A stretch of 64,000 nucleotides of DNA from Chitinophaga alhagiae (GTDB lineage: Bacteria; Bacteroidota; Bacteroidia; Chitinophagales; Chitinophagaceae): positions 1 to 64,000 of the forward strand of contig NZ_QXMH01000005.1 in NCBI RefSeq assembly GCF_003568665.1, given 5' to 3'. The notes beneath the pieces were generated by a model that saw only the letters and a list, made by a program, of their open reading frames with translations, did no database searches and had not been told where the DNA came from. Each line of letters begins with the position of its first letter. The first letter of the stretch is position 1. Both the position numbers and the translations under genes were made by a program. Below are positions 24,858-35,009 of the stretch, one piece after another.

Positions 24858-27020
24858 ATGCAAATACAGCGTTTTCTTCTCCTGCTCTGTTTCACAGCCC
24901 TTTATGTTTCTTCCGCCATTGCCCAGCACGTTCAGTGGACCCGCAACGGGGAGGCCGTTTGGCAGGAGGGGGAAGAGGATATTACCGCCTACCGGGTAAA
25001 AGACCTGCAGCCGGCAGACAAGATCACCGCCCAGGCACTGACCCCCGCCGGCGCCAAAGCACCGCTGGCCGTGGCAGGCTTCACCTTTTCGCCGGATGAG
25101 CGGAAAGTGCTGATATTCACCAATACCCGTAAAGTATGGCGGTACCACACCCGTGGGGATTACTGGCTGCTGGACCGCGGCACCGGAACATTGCGGCAGC
25201 TGGGCAAAAACCTCCCGGAGGCCTCCCTGATGTTTGCCAAACTCTCGCCAGACGGTACCAAGGCCGCTTATGTGAGCGGGCATAACCTCTACGTGGAAGA
25301 CCTGGCCAGCGGCAAAACCGAACAACTGACGCAAGACGGCTCCCGCCGCCTCATCAACGGCACGTTTGACTGGGCCTATGAAGAGGAATTTGGCTGCCGC
25401 GACGGTTTCCGCTGGAGCCCGGACGGCAAAAGCATTGCCTACTGGCAGATAGACGCCCGCAAGATCCGGGACTTCCTCATGATAGACAATACAGACTCTA
25501 TCTATTCATACACCATTCCCGTAGAGTACCCCAAAGCCGGGGAAAGCCCGTCCGCCTGCAAAGTGGGCGTAGTCAACCTGCAAACCCGCAAAACCACCTG
25601 GCTGCAGGTACCCGGAGACCCGCAGCAGCATTATATTCCCCGTATGGAATGGGTGCCCGGCAAGCAGGAACTGATCCTGCAGCAGCTCAACCGGAAACAG
25701 AACACCTCCCGCCTCATGCTGGCCGAAGCCGCCGGCGGGCAGGTACGCACCATTTACACCGAGCAGGACGATGCGTGGGTAGACGTGAAATCACGCTGGG
25801 ACGATGACGAGATCAAAGGCTGGGACTGGGTGGAACAGGGCCGCGCTTTTATATGGGTCAGCGAAAAAGACGGCTGGCGCCACCTTTACCGCGTGTCCGG
25901 CAACGGCAAGGAAGAAAAGCTGCTCACCCCCGGCAATTACGACGTGATACGCATTGTGCGCATAGACGAGCAGAACGGCAAGATATACCTGCTGGCCTCG
26001 CCGCACAACGCCACGCAGCAATACCTCTACGAAGTACCGCTGGCCGGCGGCAAAGCCGTACGCATCACGCCGGAAAGCCAGCCCGGCACGCACAGCTACA
26101 ACATATCGCCCGCGGGCAACTACGCCCTGCACCTGTACCAGAGCCATGTGGTAAAACCCATGAACGAATTTGTGACCCTGCCGGACCATAAGAACACCGC
26201 CACCAACGCCGTTACCATGCCGGCCCTCGCCCAAAGCAGGACCACCTTTTTCCAGGTGACCACGGCAGACGGCGTTACCATGGACGGCTGGATGGCGCGG
26301 CCGGAGAACTTCGATTCCACCAAAAAATACCCCGTGCTTTTTTACGTATACGGAGAGCCCGCCTCCTGCACCGTAACAGACACCTACGGCGCCGGCATCA
26401 ACTTCCTGTACGGCAACGCCACGCAAGACGGCTACATCTGCATCTCGCTAGACAACCGCGGCACGCCCGCGCCCAAAGGCCGCACCTGGCGCAAGAGCAT
26501 TTACCGCAAGGTAGGCATCCTCAACGCGCATGACCAGGCCATGGCCGCCAAAGAGATACTCAAATGGTCTTTCATAGACGCGGAGAGGGTAGCGGTATGG
26601 GGCTGGAGCGGCGGCGGCTCCATGACGCTCAACCTCATGTTCCAGTACCCGGAGATCTATAAAACCGGCGTAGCCATTGCCGCCGTTACCAACCAGCTCA
26701 CGTACGACAATATTTACCAGGAACGTTACATGGGCCTCCCCCAGGAAAACCGGGAAGACTTTGTGAAAGGCTCCCCGCTCACATACGCCAAAAACCTGCA
26801 GGGCAACTTGCTGTACGTGCATGGCACGGGAGATGACAATGTGCATTACCAGAACGCGGAGATGCTGGTGAACGAGCTGATTAAACATAAAAAGGTGTTC
26901 CAGTTCATGCCTTACCCCAACCGCACGCATAGCATCAACGAAGGGGAGGGAACCTCTGCGCACCTGGCGGCGATGTACAAGCGGTTTATGAATCAGTATT
27001 GTGAGGCGGGGGCGAAGTGA
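24858..27020 (+). CDS. Dipeptidyl peptidase IV (S9B serine peptidase)
   Basis: 720 aa. Signal peptide 1-22. N-terminal eight-blade DPPIV propeller (about 30-470) with the family's Glu pair in FDWAYEEEFG (Glu175-Glu176), which holds the substrate amino terminus. Alpha/beta-hydrolase domain with nucleophile Ser584 (GWSGGGS), Asp659/660 (GTGDDNVHYQN) and His691 (YPNRTHSI). It removes N-terminal Xaa-Pro dipeptides in the periplasm. Catalytically complete and full length. It is followed 47 nt later by an unknown membrane-protein gene. Confidence 0.95.
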   Translation: MQIQRFLLLLCFTALYVSSAIAQHVQWTRNGEAVWQEGEEDITAYRVKDLQPADKITAQALTPAGAKAPLAVAGFTFSPDERKVLIFTNTRKVWRYHTRGDYWLLDRGTGTLRQLGKNLPEASLMFAKLSPDGTKAAYVSGHNLYVEDLASGKTEQLTQDGSRRLINGTFDWAYEEEFGCRDGFRWSPDGKSIAYWQIDARKIRDFLMIDNTDSIYSYTIPVEYPKAGESPSACKVGVVNLQTRKTTWLQVPGDPQQHYIPRMEWVPGKQELILQQLNRKQNTSRLMLAEAAGGQVRTIYTEQDDAWVDVKSRWDDDEIKGWDWVEQGRAFIWVSEKDGWRHLYRVSGNGKEEKLLTPGNYDVIRIVRIDEQNGKIYLLASPHNATQQYLYEVPLAGGKAVRITPESQPGTHSYNISPAGNYALHLYQSHVVKPMNEFVTLPDHKNTATNAVTMPALAQSRTTFFQVTTADGVTMDGWMARPENFDSTKKYPVLFYVYGEPASCTVTDTYGAGINFLYGNATQDGYICISLDNRGTPAPKGRTWRKSIYRKVGILNAHDQAMAAKEILKWSFIDAERVAVWGWSGGGSMTLNLMFQYPEIYKTGVAIAAVTNQLTYDNIYQERYMGLPQENREDFVKGSPLTYAKNLQGNLLYVHGTGDDNVHYQNAEMLVNELIKHKKVFQFMPYPNRTHSINEGEGTSAHLAAMYKRFMNQYCEAGAK

Positions 27021-27067
27021 GGGGACAGGAAAGATCTGTAGCTTTATGATCCTTATACAACCCCAAT

Positions 27068-27892
27068 ATGAAAAAAAGATCATTGATCAAGCAACTGGCC
27101 GCCCGTTTGCCCCAGGTCAGAAAATGGGCGGTCATTATCGCCTTTACCTTGCTGGGCCCCCTGATCATATGGTGGTTCAGGTCACCGGGAGGGAAGCCTG
27201 AATACCTGCCCGTTCTGACTATTGTTCACCAGATAGATCAGCCGCTTCCGCTGTATGTTACAGTGGAAAAGAACTTCAAGGTAAAAGTGGCTATTGACCT
27301 GGCGCCATTGCGCGACTCGGCCTGGCAGGTACTGAATGTGACCTTCCCCATGGGTACAAAGAACGTGCATCTTGAAAATGCGGGGAAGCCGCAGGTGTTG
27401 CAGCCGTCAGAAGACTATCTTTTTAAAGAATACGACGTTGGTACTGTTCAGTTAAATATAAACCGCGCAACATTGACCAAAGTGCTGCAGCAAGCATTTG
27501 GAGCGGAAGCCTACAATACCCGGCTTACCTTTGACCTCACAAAGTCCATCATCCACCATAGCTTTACCAGCAAATCGCTGGCATTGTTCTACCTCCCCAT
27601 GCCGGGCAAGGGAGCCAAGAATAAAACAGTGGCCATTGCTTTGAATACGCCGGTAGATGTTGTGTTAAATTCATCTATTCCTTCTCCGGAAAGAGTTTTG
27701 CCGTTCCGTAACCTCCTGAATTATGACTTTGAAATGCATGCGGACGACAGCGGGATACTTTTTAATTTTACCGACACCTCCAACGCTATTTTTGAGGAAG
27801 TGATCATGTTCATCGTGTCCAGCATATTCGGTTTCTTTTCAGGGTTGCTGATAGAGCAGGCGATGTCCAGGAAATTGGTGAAGAAGGAGTGA
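27068..27892 (+). CDS. Unknown two-TM envelope protein
   Basis: 274 aa. Basic N-terminus, a transmembrane helix at about 20-37 (WAVIIAFTLLGPLIIWWF), a periplasmic beta-rich domain of about 200 residues, and a second hydrophobic helix near 243-263 (VIMFIVSSIFGFFSGLLIEQ) before a basic tail. No family recognised. The topology suggests an inner-membrane protein with both ends in the cytoplasm. It is probably co-transcribed with DPP IV or has its own weak promoter in the 47-nt gap. Confidence 0.7.
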   Translation: MKKRSLIKQLAARLPQVRKWAVIIAFTLLGPLIIWWFRSPGGKPEYLPVLTIVHQIDQPLPLYVTVEKNFKVKVAIDLAPLRDSAWQVLNVTFPMGTKNVHLENAGKPQVLQPSEDYLFKEYDVGTVQLNINRATLTKVLQQAFGAEAYNTRLTFDLTKSIIHHSFTSKSLALFYLPMPGKGAKNKTVAIALNTPVDVVLNSSIPSPERVLPFRNLLNYDFEMHADDSGILFNFTDTSNAIFEEVIMFIVSSIFGFFSGLLIEQAMSRKLVKKE

Positions 27893-27950
27893 GGAATGAT
27901 TTGGGGAAATGTCTTCGGACGGTAGTATGATATTTATATTATCTGTCTGT

Positions 27951-28061
27951 ATGCAAAAGAAAATCCATTTTATTTGTTTTGGTAGTTTATTTATGAGTGT
28001 ATTGTTCACTGCTTCCTGTAATGAATGGTATAATCATCCATTAGGTAACAATAAATCTTAA
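27951..28061 (+). CDS. Putative 36-aa mini-lipoprotein
   Basis: ATG at 27951 and TAA at 28059 enclose MQKKIHFICFGSLFMSVLF then TASC at residues 20-23, a textbook signal peptide with lipobox. Only 14 residues follow (CNEWYNHPLGNNKS). Basic start, hydrophobic core and Cys are all correctly placed. It may be a true small lipoprotein of the entericidin kind or the remaining 5' end of a longer decayed gene; the local AT-rich composition fits either. Confidence 0.4.
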   Translation: MQKKIHFICFGSLFMSVLFTASCNEWYNHPLGNNKS

Positions 28062-28066
28062 ATTTG
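28059..28066 (+). promoter_or_regulatory. Possible -7 element for the toxin-antitoxin pair
   Basis: TAAATTTG overlaps the mini-lipoprotein stop and ends 6 nt before the antitoxin ATG at 28073. That would give a nearly leaderless mRNA, so it may instead be chance. Confidence 0.3.
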
Positions 28067-28072
28067 TAGAAA

Positions 28073-28315
28073 ATGAATTATATGGGCAAGGCTTTAGACC
28101 AGGAGATGCATGATTATTTTATGCGTCTTAGTGAAGCGGAAAAGAAGTCCGTGATCCAGATGCTGAAAACGTTTTTAAAGGGGCGTAAAGAGCAAGTATT
28201 GCCGCAAACGCTGGAAGATTATAACCGAGAATTAGAGGATGGGGACGCAGCGATAAAGGGGGGAGATTTTGTAAGTCACGAAGAAGTAATGAAACGTTAT
28301 GGTATAAAACGATAG
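28073..28315 (+). CDS. Antitoxin of a RelE/ParE-type module
   Basis: 80 aa, acidic and helical (MHDYFMRLSEAEKKSVIQML, then LEDYNRELEDGDAAIKGGDF and a basic MKRYGIKR end). This is the usual shape of small antitoxins that pair with ParE toxins: a membrane-free helical part and a C-terminal tail that wraps the toxin. The call rests mainly on the ParE-like frame beginning 2 nt after its stop. Translation coupling is likely. A second ATG at 28082 is an alternative start. Confidence 0.7.
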   Translation: MNYMGKALDQEMHDYFMRLSEAEKKSVIQMLKTFLKGRKEQVLPQTLEDYNRELEDGDAAIKGGDFVSHEEVMKRYGIKR

Positions 28316-28317
28316 AC

Positions 28318-28613
28318 ATGGCATTACATATCAAATGGAGTCGCCATGCGCTAAGCGAGTTTGCAACCCTGATCAACCATATTGAAAAAGACTCACCTGC
28401 TAATGCAGCGAAGGTAAGCCGGGACTTTTGGAGAAAATCGATAGTTTGTTAACGCATCCAGAACAATGTGCCCCGGATAAATACAAATTAAATAATGATG
28501 GTAGCTTCCGGGCTTTTGAATTACATCGTTTGCGGGTATCATACCGTTATACAGGCAGAGAAATCCGTATCGTGCGTGTGCGGCATACACGAATGAATCC
28601 TAAGAATCATTGA
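28318..28613 (+). pseudogene. ParE/RelE-type toxin with a -1 frameshift
   Basis: The frame from ATG 28318 encodes MALHIKWSRHALSEFATLIN and on to KVSRDF, then reads WRKSIVC and stops early. Another frame from about 28428 continues perfectly with LEKIDSLLTHPEQCAPDKYK, AFELHRLRVSYRY and IRIVRVRHTRMNP, the ParE/RelE C-terminal strand motifs. The break is at a run of four T (28426-28429). One more T, or a -1 slip, restores a 98-aa protein of normal toxin length. It could be a real inactivating deletion, a sequencing error or a programmed slip. Confidence 0.8.
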
Positions 28614-28615
28614 TA

Positions 28616-28855
28616 ATGCGCTCTGGTGATCCAGGGCGTATTTTTTATGCAGGGATAGATGCAAAGGATTTTCCTGTACAGCAGCAGCGTGTCCTTTATG
28701 CAAGGAGCGGAAAAGCGGTCTCGTTGCGCACGGCCTGTCCAATCAGTTCACTTGAAAAGCAAATTGCCATTCATACAAAAAAGCTGGGAGCCTATAAAGC
28801 TGACCCTTCAAAGTTTGATAATATGGGGCATCTGAAACTGGCAGTTGAAACATAG
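28616..28855 (+). pseudogene. Degenerate frame with toxin-tip-like C-terminus
   Basis: 79 codons. The end reads LEKQIAIHTKKLGAYKADPS then KFDNMGHLKLA, similar to a helical motif (KHxxKLxxYxxNPxxxDNxGxL) I recall near the end of several polymorphic toxin tips. The first half has no recognisable content and there is no good start. Probably the 3' relic of a lost toxin gene; low certainty. Confidence 0.3.
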
Positions 28856-28867
28856 GCAGACCTATAA

Positions 28868-29045
28868 GTGAGGCCTATCGTACCTAGGTTAGACGCCGGC
28901 ATCACCGAGTCAACATAAAGGGAATACCGAAGGGTTAGCGAAGGGAAAGCGAACGGTAGGTGGACTTGATGCGGAAATGCCCTGCAAATGGTGTAGGGAT
29001 GATCTGGCGATGCCGTTTTGAGCTAACACCGGCAAAAAAAGAGCG
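28868..29045 (+). ncRNA. Structured RNA-like remnant, possible group II intron domain I
   Basis: Non-coding stretch rich in GNRA/GAAGG-type loops. GAAGGGTTAGCGAAGGGAAA (28929 on) and GGTAGGTGGACTTGATGCGG have the look of the domain I segment that precedes the reverse transcriptase of bacterial group II introns. GGCATC near 28898 could pair with GATGCC near 29009. No reverse transcriptase and no domain V were found, so it would be a dead fragment. Recognition is from memory of sequence style, not from an alignment. Confidence 0.35.
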
Positions 29046-29199
29046 CGGAAATACGTTCAGGATATCACGCGCAAGGCAAAAAGCAGCGGGGAACAGTGTT
29101 TTCAGGGCGTTTTAAGGAAGAAAAAGTGAGGCTGGGGCATGAGGGGGCGTTCAGCGGGGCTGGGGAGGCGGTAAAGGGTATAAAAAGATCTGCGAAGCG

Positions 29200-29343
29200 G
29201 AGGTTATTCCTGTTGCGGATGATGGATCACCGATTTCGGCCCTCCAGGCGTTGCGTACGCTATTCCCGTTGCGGGTGATGAATGACCGATTTCGGCCCTC
29301 CAGGCGTTGCGTACGCTATTCCCGTTGCGGATGATGGATCACC
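29200..29343. repeat. 56-bp tandem array that copies the tail of the adjacent gene
   Basis: Period 56 bp. On the minus strand three successive copies encode VIHHPQRE-stop (true gene end, stop 29316-29318), VIHHPQRE-stop (stop 29260-29262) and VIHHPQQE-stop (stop 29204-29206). Codon differences are mostly silent. The spacer between the first and second stop is nearly identical to that between the second and third. Because 56 is not a multiple of 3, the copies are not one long frame. Confidence 0.9.
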
Positions 29344-30134
29344 AGACCCGGCACAACCGGCGGCTGCACCCGCGGCTGCCGCTGCGTACCATACGGAACA
29401 GGTTCCTCCCGCACCACCACCGCCACCTCCGGCTGCAGCACGGCAATGATCTGCGCCGCCATAAACTTCCGGTTGGCCAGCAGGTACGGGCGGCCATGTT
29501 CCACCTGCCAGCAGGTCACCTCCAGTATCACGCAGGTGACCGTGTTGCCGTCAGCCGGCACCGTCAGCGAAAACGCCGCGGAAGGCTCGTCCGCCTTCAG
29601 CATCACCATGTCAGACGCGGCGGCCTTTGCCGTGGCAAAACCGCGCTCCAGGCATACGGCCACCGCCCTGAAGCCCACATGCGTGGCCCTGGGGTTGCAC
29701 AAATGCTGCCGGATGGCGGGAACGGTTACCACAATGCTGCCGTCCGCATTTCGCACAGCGGCGGCCTGTACGGGCAATACCCTGGAAAGGTCTGCATGCG
29801 TAGTGAAACAGAAACGCTCCAGGTCACGGAAGTACCGCGGTATAAAACGTTTCTGCCGGTGCAGGTCATCTTGCCGCAATACGTGCAGCAGGCTTTTGTT
29901 CAGCCTATTGATCAGCGTCATTTCCTGCTTTACGTACAAGAGGCCGTGCAGGGCGTGGCGCACGGTAGCCCCCAGGCGGCTGGCCTTGCCGAAGTGGCGG
30001 CTGCTCACCTTGCTGTGCGGGCTTTGCCGTACTTGCTCCGGCGCGCTGCGCAGGTAGTACTTTTTGCCCACCCGGTAGCCGATGAGGTTCCCCACCTTCC
30101 CGGTGAATTTTAACAAACTTGTTTGCGTTGCCAT
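29316..30134 (-). CDS. Conserved Bacteroidota protein with RHS/phage-like N-terminal motif (unknown)
   Basis: 272 aa from ATG 30134 (the longer frame upstream has no coding look). The N-terminus LLKFTGKVGNLIGYRVGKKY followed by YYLRSAP and SRHFGKASRLGATVRHAL is a motif common in small Bacteroidota proteins of unknown function, usually seen as a (G)xxGNxxxYxxxGKxYxRxxP pattern. The middle and C-terminal parts are beta-rich and end in an Arg/Pro-rich stretch. No signal peptide. Its last codons are repeated downstream in the 56-bp array. Confidence 0.7.
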   Translation of the reverse strand: MATQTSLLKFTGKVGNLIGYRVGKKYYLRSAPEQVRQSPHSKVSSRHFGKASRLGATVRHALHGLLYVKQEMTLINRLNKSLLHVLRQDDLHRQKRFIPRYFRDLERFCFTTHADLSRVLPVQAAAVRNADGSIVVTVPAIRQHLCNPRATHVGFRAVAVCLERGFATAKAAASDMVMLKADEPSAAFSLTVPADGNTVTCVILEVTCWQVEHGRPYLLANRKFMAAQIIAVLQPEVAVVVREEPVPYGTQRQPRVQPPVVPGLVIHHPQRE

Positions 30135-30452
30135 AACATGTTTTTTATTGAATGTAAGGCATTTGGCGGGGCAGGGCGGCAAGGGGGATTCAATAGATTC
30201 TAAAATGCCAACGATTGGCGTTAGCAATTTTCCAAGAGCAACTAGATTGGAGTTAGATATTGACGAAGAGGAGAGCCTGCAAGGATGGAAGTTATCTAAA
30301 AATAACGTTTTGAAAAGCAGAAATCGGGACTGCTCTTACTTTGTAACAGAAAAAGGGCTTGTATTTTCTATTGCTGGCAGCGGTGATGTTATACGGCAAA
30401 CTATTTCTCTTTCCCGCAAATTCTCCCTTACTTTGCCGTTCAATTCCATCCC
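30135..30452. other. AT-rich intergenic region
   Basis: About 320 bp, AT-rich compared with both sides. An open plus-strand frame passes through it but has no plausible start, signal or domain, so it is not called. A near-consensus -7 element (TACTTTG at 30429) lies 17 nt before the next ATG. Confidence 0.4.
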
Positions 30453-30845
30453 ATGACCAAAACGAGCATCATAGGCGCCATTGCGGCCGTACTTGTTATT
30501 ATCAGTGCTTTTCTTCCGTGGATCAGCGTGCCGGTTAACGGCCAGGCGCTGGTGTTCACCGGGTTGCAGAGCGAAGGCTCTTCTTTTGGCGAGCCGGGCA
30601 AGCTGAGCATAGCGGTTGCGGTAATGGTGTTGGTGCTTTTTTTGATCCCGAAGGCTTGGGCGCCCCGCGTCAATCTCTTTACGTCCGCCTTTCTGGCGGC
30701 GTGGGCTTTCAGGAACATGCTGATCTACTCCCGTTGCGAAATGGGTATTTGTCCTGATCAGAAAATAGGGTTGTATCTTTCCCTGCTCGGCGCTTTGGCG
30801 GCTTTTGTCTGCGTGCTGGCGCACCGCCGGCAGTTCACTAAATAA
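30453..30845 (+). CDS. Small four-helix membrane protein (unknown)
   Basis: 130 aa with four hydrophobic helices (about 6-26, 48-66, 70-88, 105-123) and short loops; one loop holds Cys-rich YSRCEMGICPDQK. No family recognised. Probably inner membrane. Convergent with the VIT1-like gene with only 36 nt between stops. Confidence 0.7.
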   Translation: MTKTSIIGAIAAVLVIISAFLPWISVPVNGQALVFTGLQSEGSSFGEPGKLSIAVAVMVLVLFLIPKAWAPRVNLFTSAFLAAWAFRNMLIYSRCEMGICPDQKIGLYLSLLGALAAFVCVLAHRRQFTK

Positions 30846-30881
30846 CCGTCGGACTGGATAAGGGCCAATGCTGCTAATCCG

Positions 30882-31517
30882 CTAGATAGCCATGCCTATC
30901 AGGTAGGAGGCCAGTATCACCAGTCCGCCCGTTACCAGGTAGCGCATAGACAGGCGCATGGGGCGCTGGCCGGTGATGCGTGATTTGAGGTAGGAAAAAA
31001 GCAGCAGCGCAATGAGGCTGATGCTCAGGCTTACCCTGGCGGCAAACGGGAAATCTTCGCTGGCCAGGTAGGGGATGAAGGCAATGGCGCCGCCCAGCAG
31101 GAAAAACAGGCCGGTGATCAGCGCGCTTTTAATGGCATGGCCCAGGCCGAAGGTTTTCAGCTCTACGTGTTCTTCTTCCAGCGTTTTTTCCCATATCTGC
31201 TGGTCTCGTTCCATTTCTTCCGCAATGTGTTCTATGGTTGGGCGGGAAATATCCAGGCCCTGTAGTTTGGCCCGTTCTTCGGGAGACATTTTACCGTCAT
31301 CATCGTCTCCCCGGTTGGCGCGGAACACGGCAATGGTCATCAGCAGGGTGCCAACGCCCAGTATGAGCAGGTGAATGATATAGAACGAGTCTACCGGCAG
31401 GCTTTTGGCATAGAGTATCTGCGTGGTGAACAGCAGCAGCAGCAGCCCGTCAGGGAAACCGATCAACAGGTCTGTTCTCCAGCCGGAGCTTCTGATGGCT
31501 TTGGTGCTTGTGCTCAT
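30882..31517 (-). CDS. VIT1/CCC1 family membrane protein
   Basis: 211 aa from ATG 31517; the frame extends further upstream but that part overlaps rocD and is not used. VIT1 pieces: LLIGFPDGLLLLLFTTQIL, a cytoplasmic helical stretch with acidic DDDDGKMSPEERAKLQGLDI, and the C-terminal GLGHAIKSALITGLFFLLGG with three more helices. The family transports Fe2+/Mn2+ in plants, yeast and bacteria. Several of the usual metal-site residues cannot be checked by eye. Six nt downstream of rocD, so probably co-transcribed. Confidence 0.82.
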   Translation of the reverse strand: MSTSTKAIRSSGWRTDLLIGFPDGLLLLLFTTQILYAKSLPVDSFYIIHLLILGVGTLLMTIAVFRANRGDDDDGKMSPEERAKLQGLDISRPTIEHIAEEMERDQQIWEKTLEEEHVELKTFGLGHAIKSALITGLFFLLGGAIAFIPYLASEDFPFAARVSLSISLIALLLFSYLKSRITGQRPMRLSMRYLVTGGLVILASYLIGMAI

Positions 31518-31522
31518 GCGTA

Positions 31523-32761
31523 TCAGTGGTTTAATGCCTGTAAACTGTGGCGGATGATCTCTACGCATTCCGTGATCTGCGCCGCGTTGATGGTCAGCGG
31601 GGGGGCAAACCGGATCTTGTCGCCATGCGTGGGTTTGGCCAGCAGGCCGTTCTCTTTCAGCGCCAGGCACAGTTCCCAGGCCGCATCTTTATGCGGGTGG
31701 TCTATTACAATAGCGTTCAGCAGGCCTTTGCCTCTTACTATATTGATAAAGGGAGACTGTATGTTTTTAATGCCTTCCCGCAGCAAATGGCCCATCTTTT
31801 CAGCGTTGTCCGCCATGCGCTCGTTGCGCAGCACTTCGAGCGCGGCCATGGCCACCTTGCAGGCCAGCGGGTTGCCGCCGTAGGTGGAGCCGTGCTCGCC
31901 GGGCTGAATGGTGAGCATGATGTCGTTATCGGCCAGCACGGCAGATACGGGCACGGTACCGCCGGAAAGGGCTTTGCCCAGTATCAGCACATCGGGCCGT
32001 ATGGCTTCATGGTCGCACGCCAGCAGGCGGCCGGTGCGGCTGAGGCCGGTCTGTATCTCGTCCGCTATCATCAGAATGCCTGCATCGGTACAGTACTGGC
32101 GTACTTTGGAGAGATACCCTTCGTCTGGCAGCACTACGCCAGCTTCACCCTGTATAGGCTCCAGCATAAAGCCGGCCACGTTCGGGTCTTGCAGCGCCTT
32201 TTCCAGCGCGGGCAGGTTGTTGAAGGGGATCACTTCGTATCCCGGCATGTAGGGGCCGAAGTTTTTGCGCGCGGTGGGGTCTGTGCTGAAAGACACCACG
32301 TTGAGGGTGCGCCCGTGAAAGTTGTCCGCGCAAACAATGATCTTTGCCTTGTTCTCCGGGATGCCCTTTACCACGTAACCCCAGCGGCGGCATAGCTTCA
32401 GGGCCGTTTCTACCGCTTCCACGCCGGTGTTCATGGGCAGCACCTTGTCATAACCGAAATAACGGGTCACGTAAGCGGCATATTCCGCCAGCAGGCTGCT
32501 GTGGAACGCGCGGGAGGTCAGCGTGAGCTTGCCGGCCTGCTCCACCAGCGCCGCAATAATAGCGGGGTGGCAATGGCCCTGGTTAACGGCGGAGTAGCCG
32601 GATAAAAAATCGTAATATCTTTTCCCGTCCACATCCCATACGTACACGCCTTCACCGCGCTCCAGCACCACCGGCAGGGGGTGGTAGTTGTGCGCGCCAT
32701 GCTGTTCTTCCAGTTCCAGGAAATGCTGTGTCTTCTCGCTGATCGTATAATTCGGTACCAT
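31523..32761 (-). CDS. rocD: Ornithine--oxo-acid transaminase
   Basis: 412 aa from ATG 32761, which has GGGGGAT just upstream. Class III PLP aminotransferase: GNNY-type N-terminus (HGAHNYHPLPVVLERGEGVY), LSGYSAVNQGHCHPAI, MNTGVEAVETALKLCRRWGY, EPIQGEAGV and the PLP-lysine region LGKALSGGTVPVSAVLADND. The Thr site GEHGSTYGGNPLACKVA follows. It converts ornithine and 2-oxoglutarate to glutamate semialdehyde and glutamate, linking arginine breakdown to proline. Sequence is complete and close to other Bacteroidota RocD. Confidence 0.95.
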   Translation of the reverse strand: MVPNYTISEKTQHFLELEEQHGAHNYHPLPVVLERGEGVYVWDVDGKRYYDFLSGYSAVNQGHCHPAIIAALVEQAGKLTLTSRAFHSSLLAEYAAYVTRYFGYDKVLPMNTGVEAVETALKLCRRWGYVVKGIPENKAKIIVCADNFHGRTLNVVSFSTDPTARKNFGPYMPGYEVIPFNNLPALEKALQDPNVAGFMLEPIQGEAGVVLPDEGYLSKVRQYCTDAGILMIADEIQTGLSRTGRLLACDHEAIRPDVLILGKALSGGTVPVSAVLADNDIMLTIQPGEHGSTYGGNPLACKVAMAALEVLRNERMADNAEKMGHLLREGIKNIQSPFINIVRGKGLLNAIVIDHPHKDAAWELCLALKENGLLAKPTHGDKIRFAPPLTINAAQITECVEIIRHSLQALNH

Positions 32762-32788
32762 ATCCCCCAAAGTTAGGCAATCCGCCTT

Positions 32789-33046
32789 TTATCCTTTTAA
32801 TTTATTCACCAGGTCTACATACTGCTGCATGGCCTCTTCCTTGCCCTTGCCTTTCAGGTTGTTCCAGGCGTCGTACTTGGCCTTGCCTACAAAATCGAAC
32901 ATATTGGCCGGGGGCTCAATGTTGATATCGCCCTCCGTAGCTTGTTTGTACAGCGAATAGAGTTGCAGCAGCACGTCGTTATCCGGTTTGCTGCTGAGTG
33001 TTTTGCTGGCGGCTACGGCCTCTTCAAATTGTTGTTGCAGTGCCAT
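32789..33046 (-). CDS. Acyl-CoA-binding protein (ACBP)
   Basis: 85 aa from ATG 33046, the normal ACBP length; an upstream in-frame extension is not needed. Four-helix signature: QQFEEAVAASKTL, LLQLYSLYKQATEGDINIE (family YxxYKQAT.GD), FDFVGKAKYDAWNNLKGKGK and EAMQQYVDLVNKL. Binds medium and long acyl-CoA esters in the cytosol. Its stop lies 27 nt upstream of the rocD start. Confidence 0.95.
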   Translation of the reverse strand: MALQQQFEEAVAASKTLSSKPDNDVLLQLYSLYKQATEGDINIEPPANMFDFVGKAKYDAWNNLKGKGKEEAMQQYVDLVNKLKG

Positions 33047-33122
33047 GTGGTATTTTTGCTTTAAAAGTAAAGAAATACAGCCAATTGAACGGTGGTACAC
33101 ATGAAAGAAGAACAAAATTTAA

Positions 33123-33130
33123 TACCTTTG
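33123..33130 (+). promoter_or_regulatory. Bacteroidota -7 element of the lepA operon
   Basis: TACCTTTG, perfect TAnnTTTG, about 86 nt before the lepA ATG. No TTTG -33 box at the standard distance. Confidence 0.5.
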
Positions 33131-33215
33131 CGCCTTGAACAGAGCCTGCTCTGCGATGGAAACGGTATGCAAAGCGCCCGGAGCCTAGGAACGCAGGAAC
33201 CTTAGGAGTTTATAT

Positions 33216-35001
<1,786 letters not shown>

Positions 35002-35009
<8 letters not shown>

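Noticed and set aside
30082..30456. 124-codon plus-strand frame before the four-helix protein
   Set aside because: Its start lies inside the opposite gene, composition is atypical and no domain or signal was seen.
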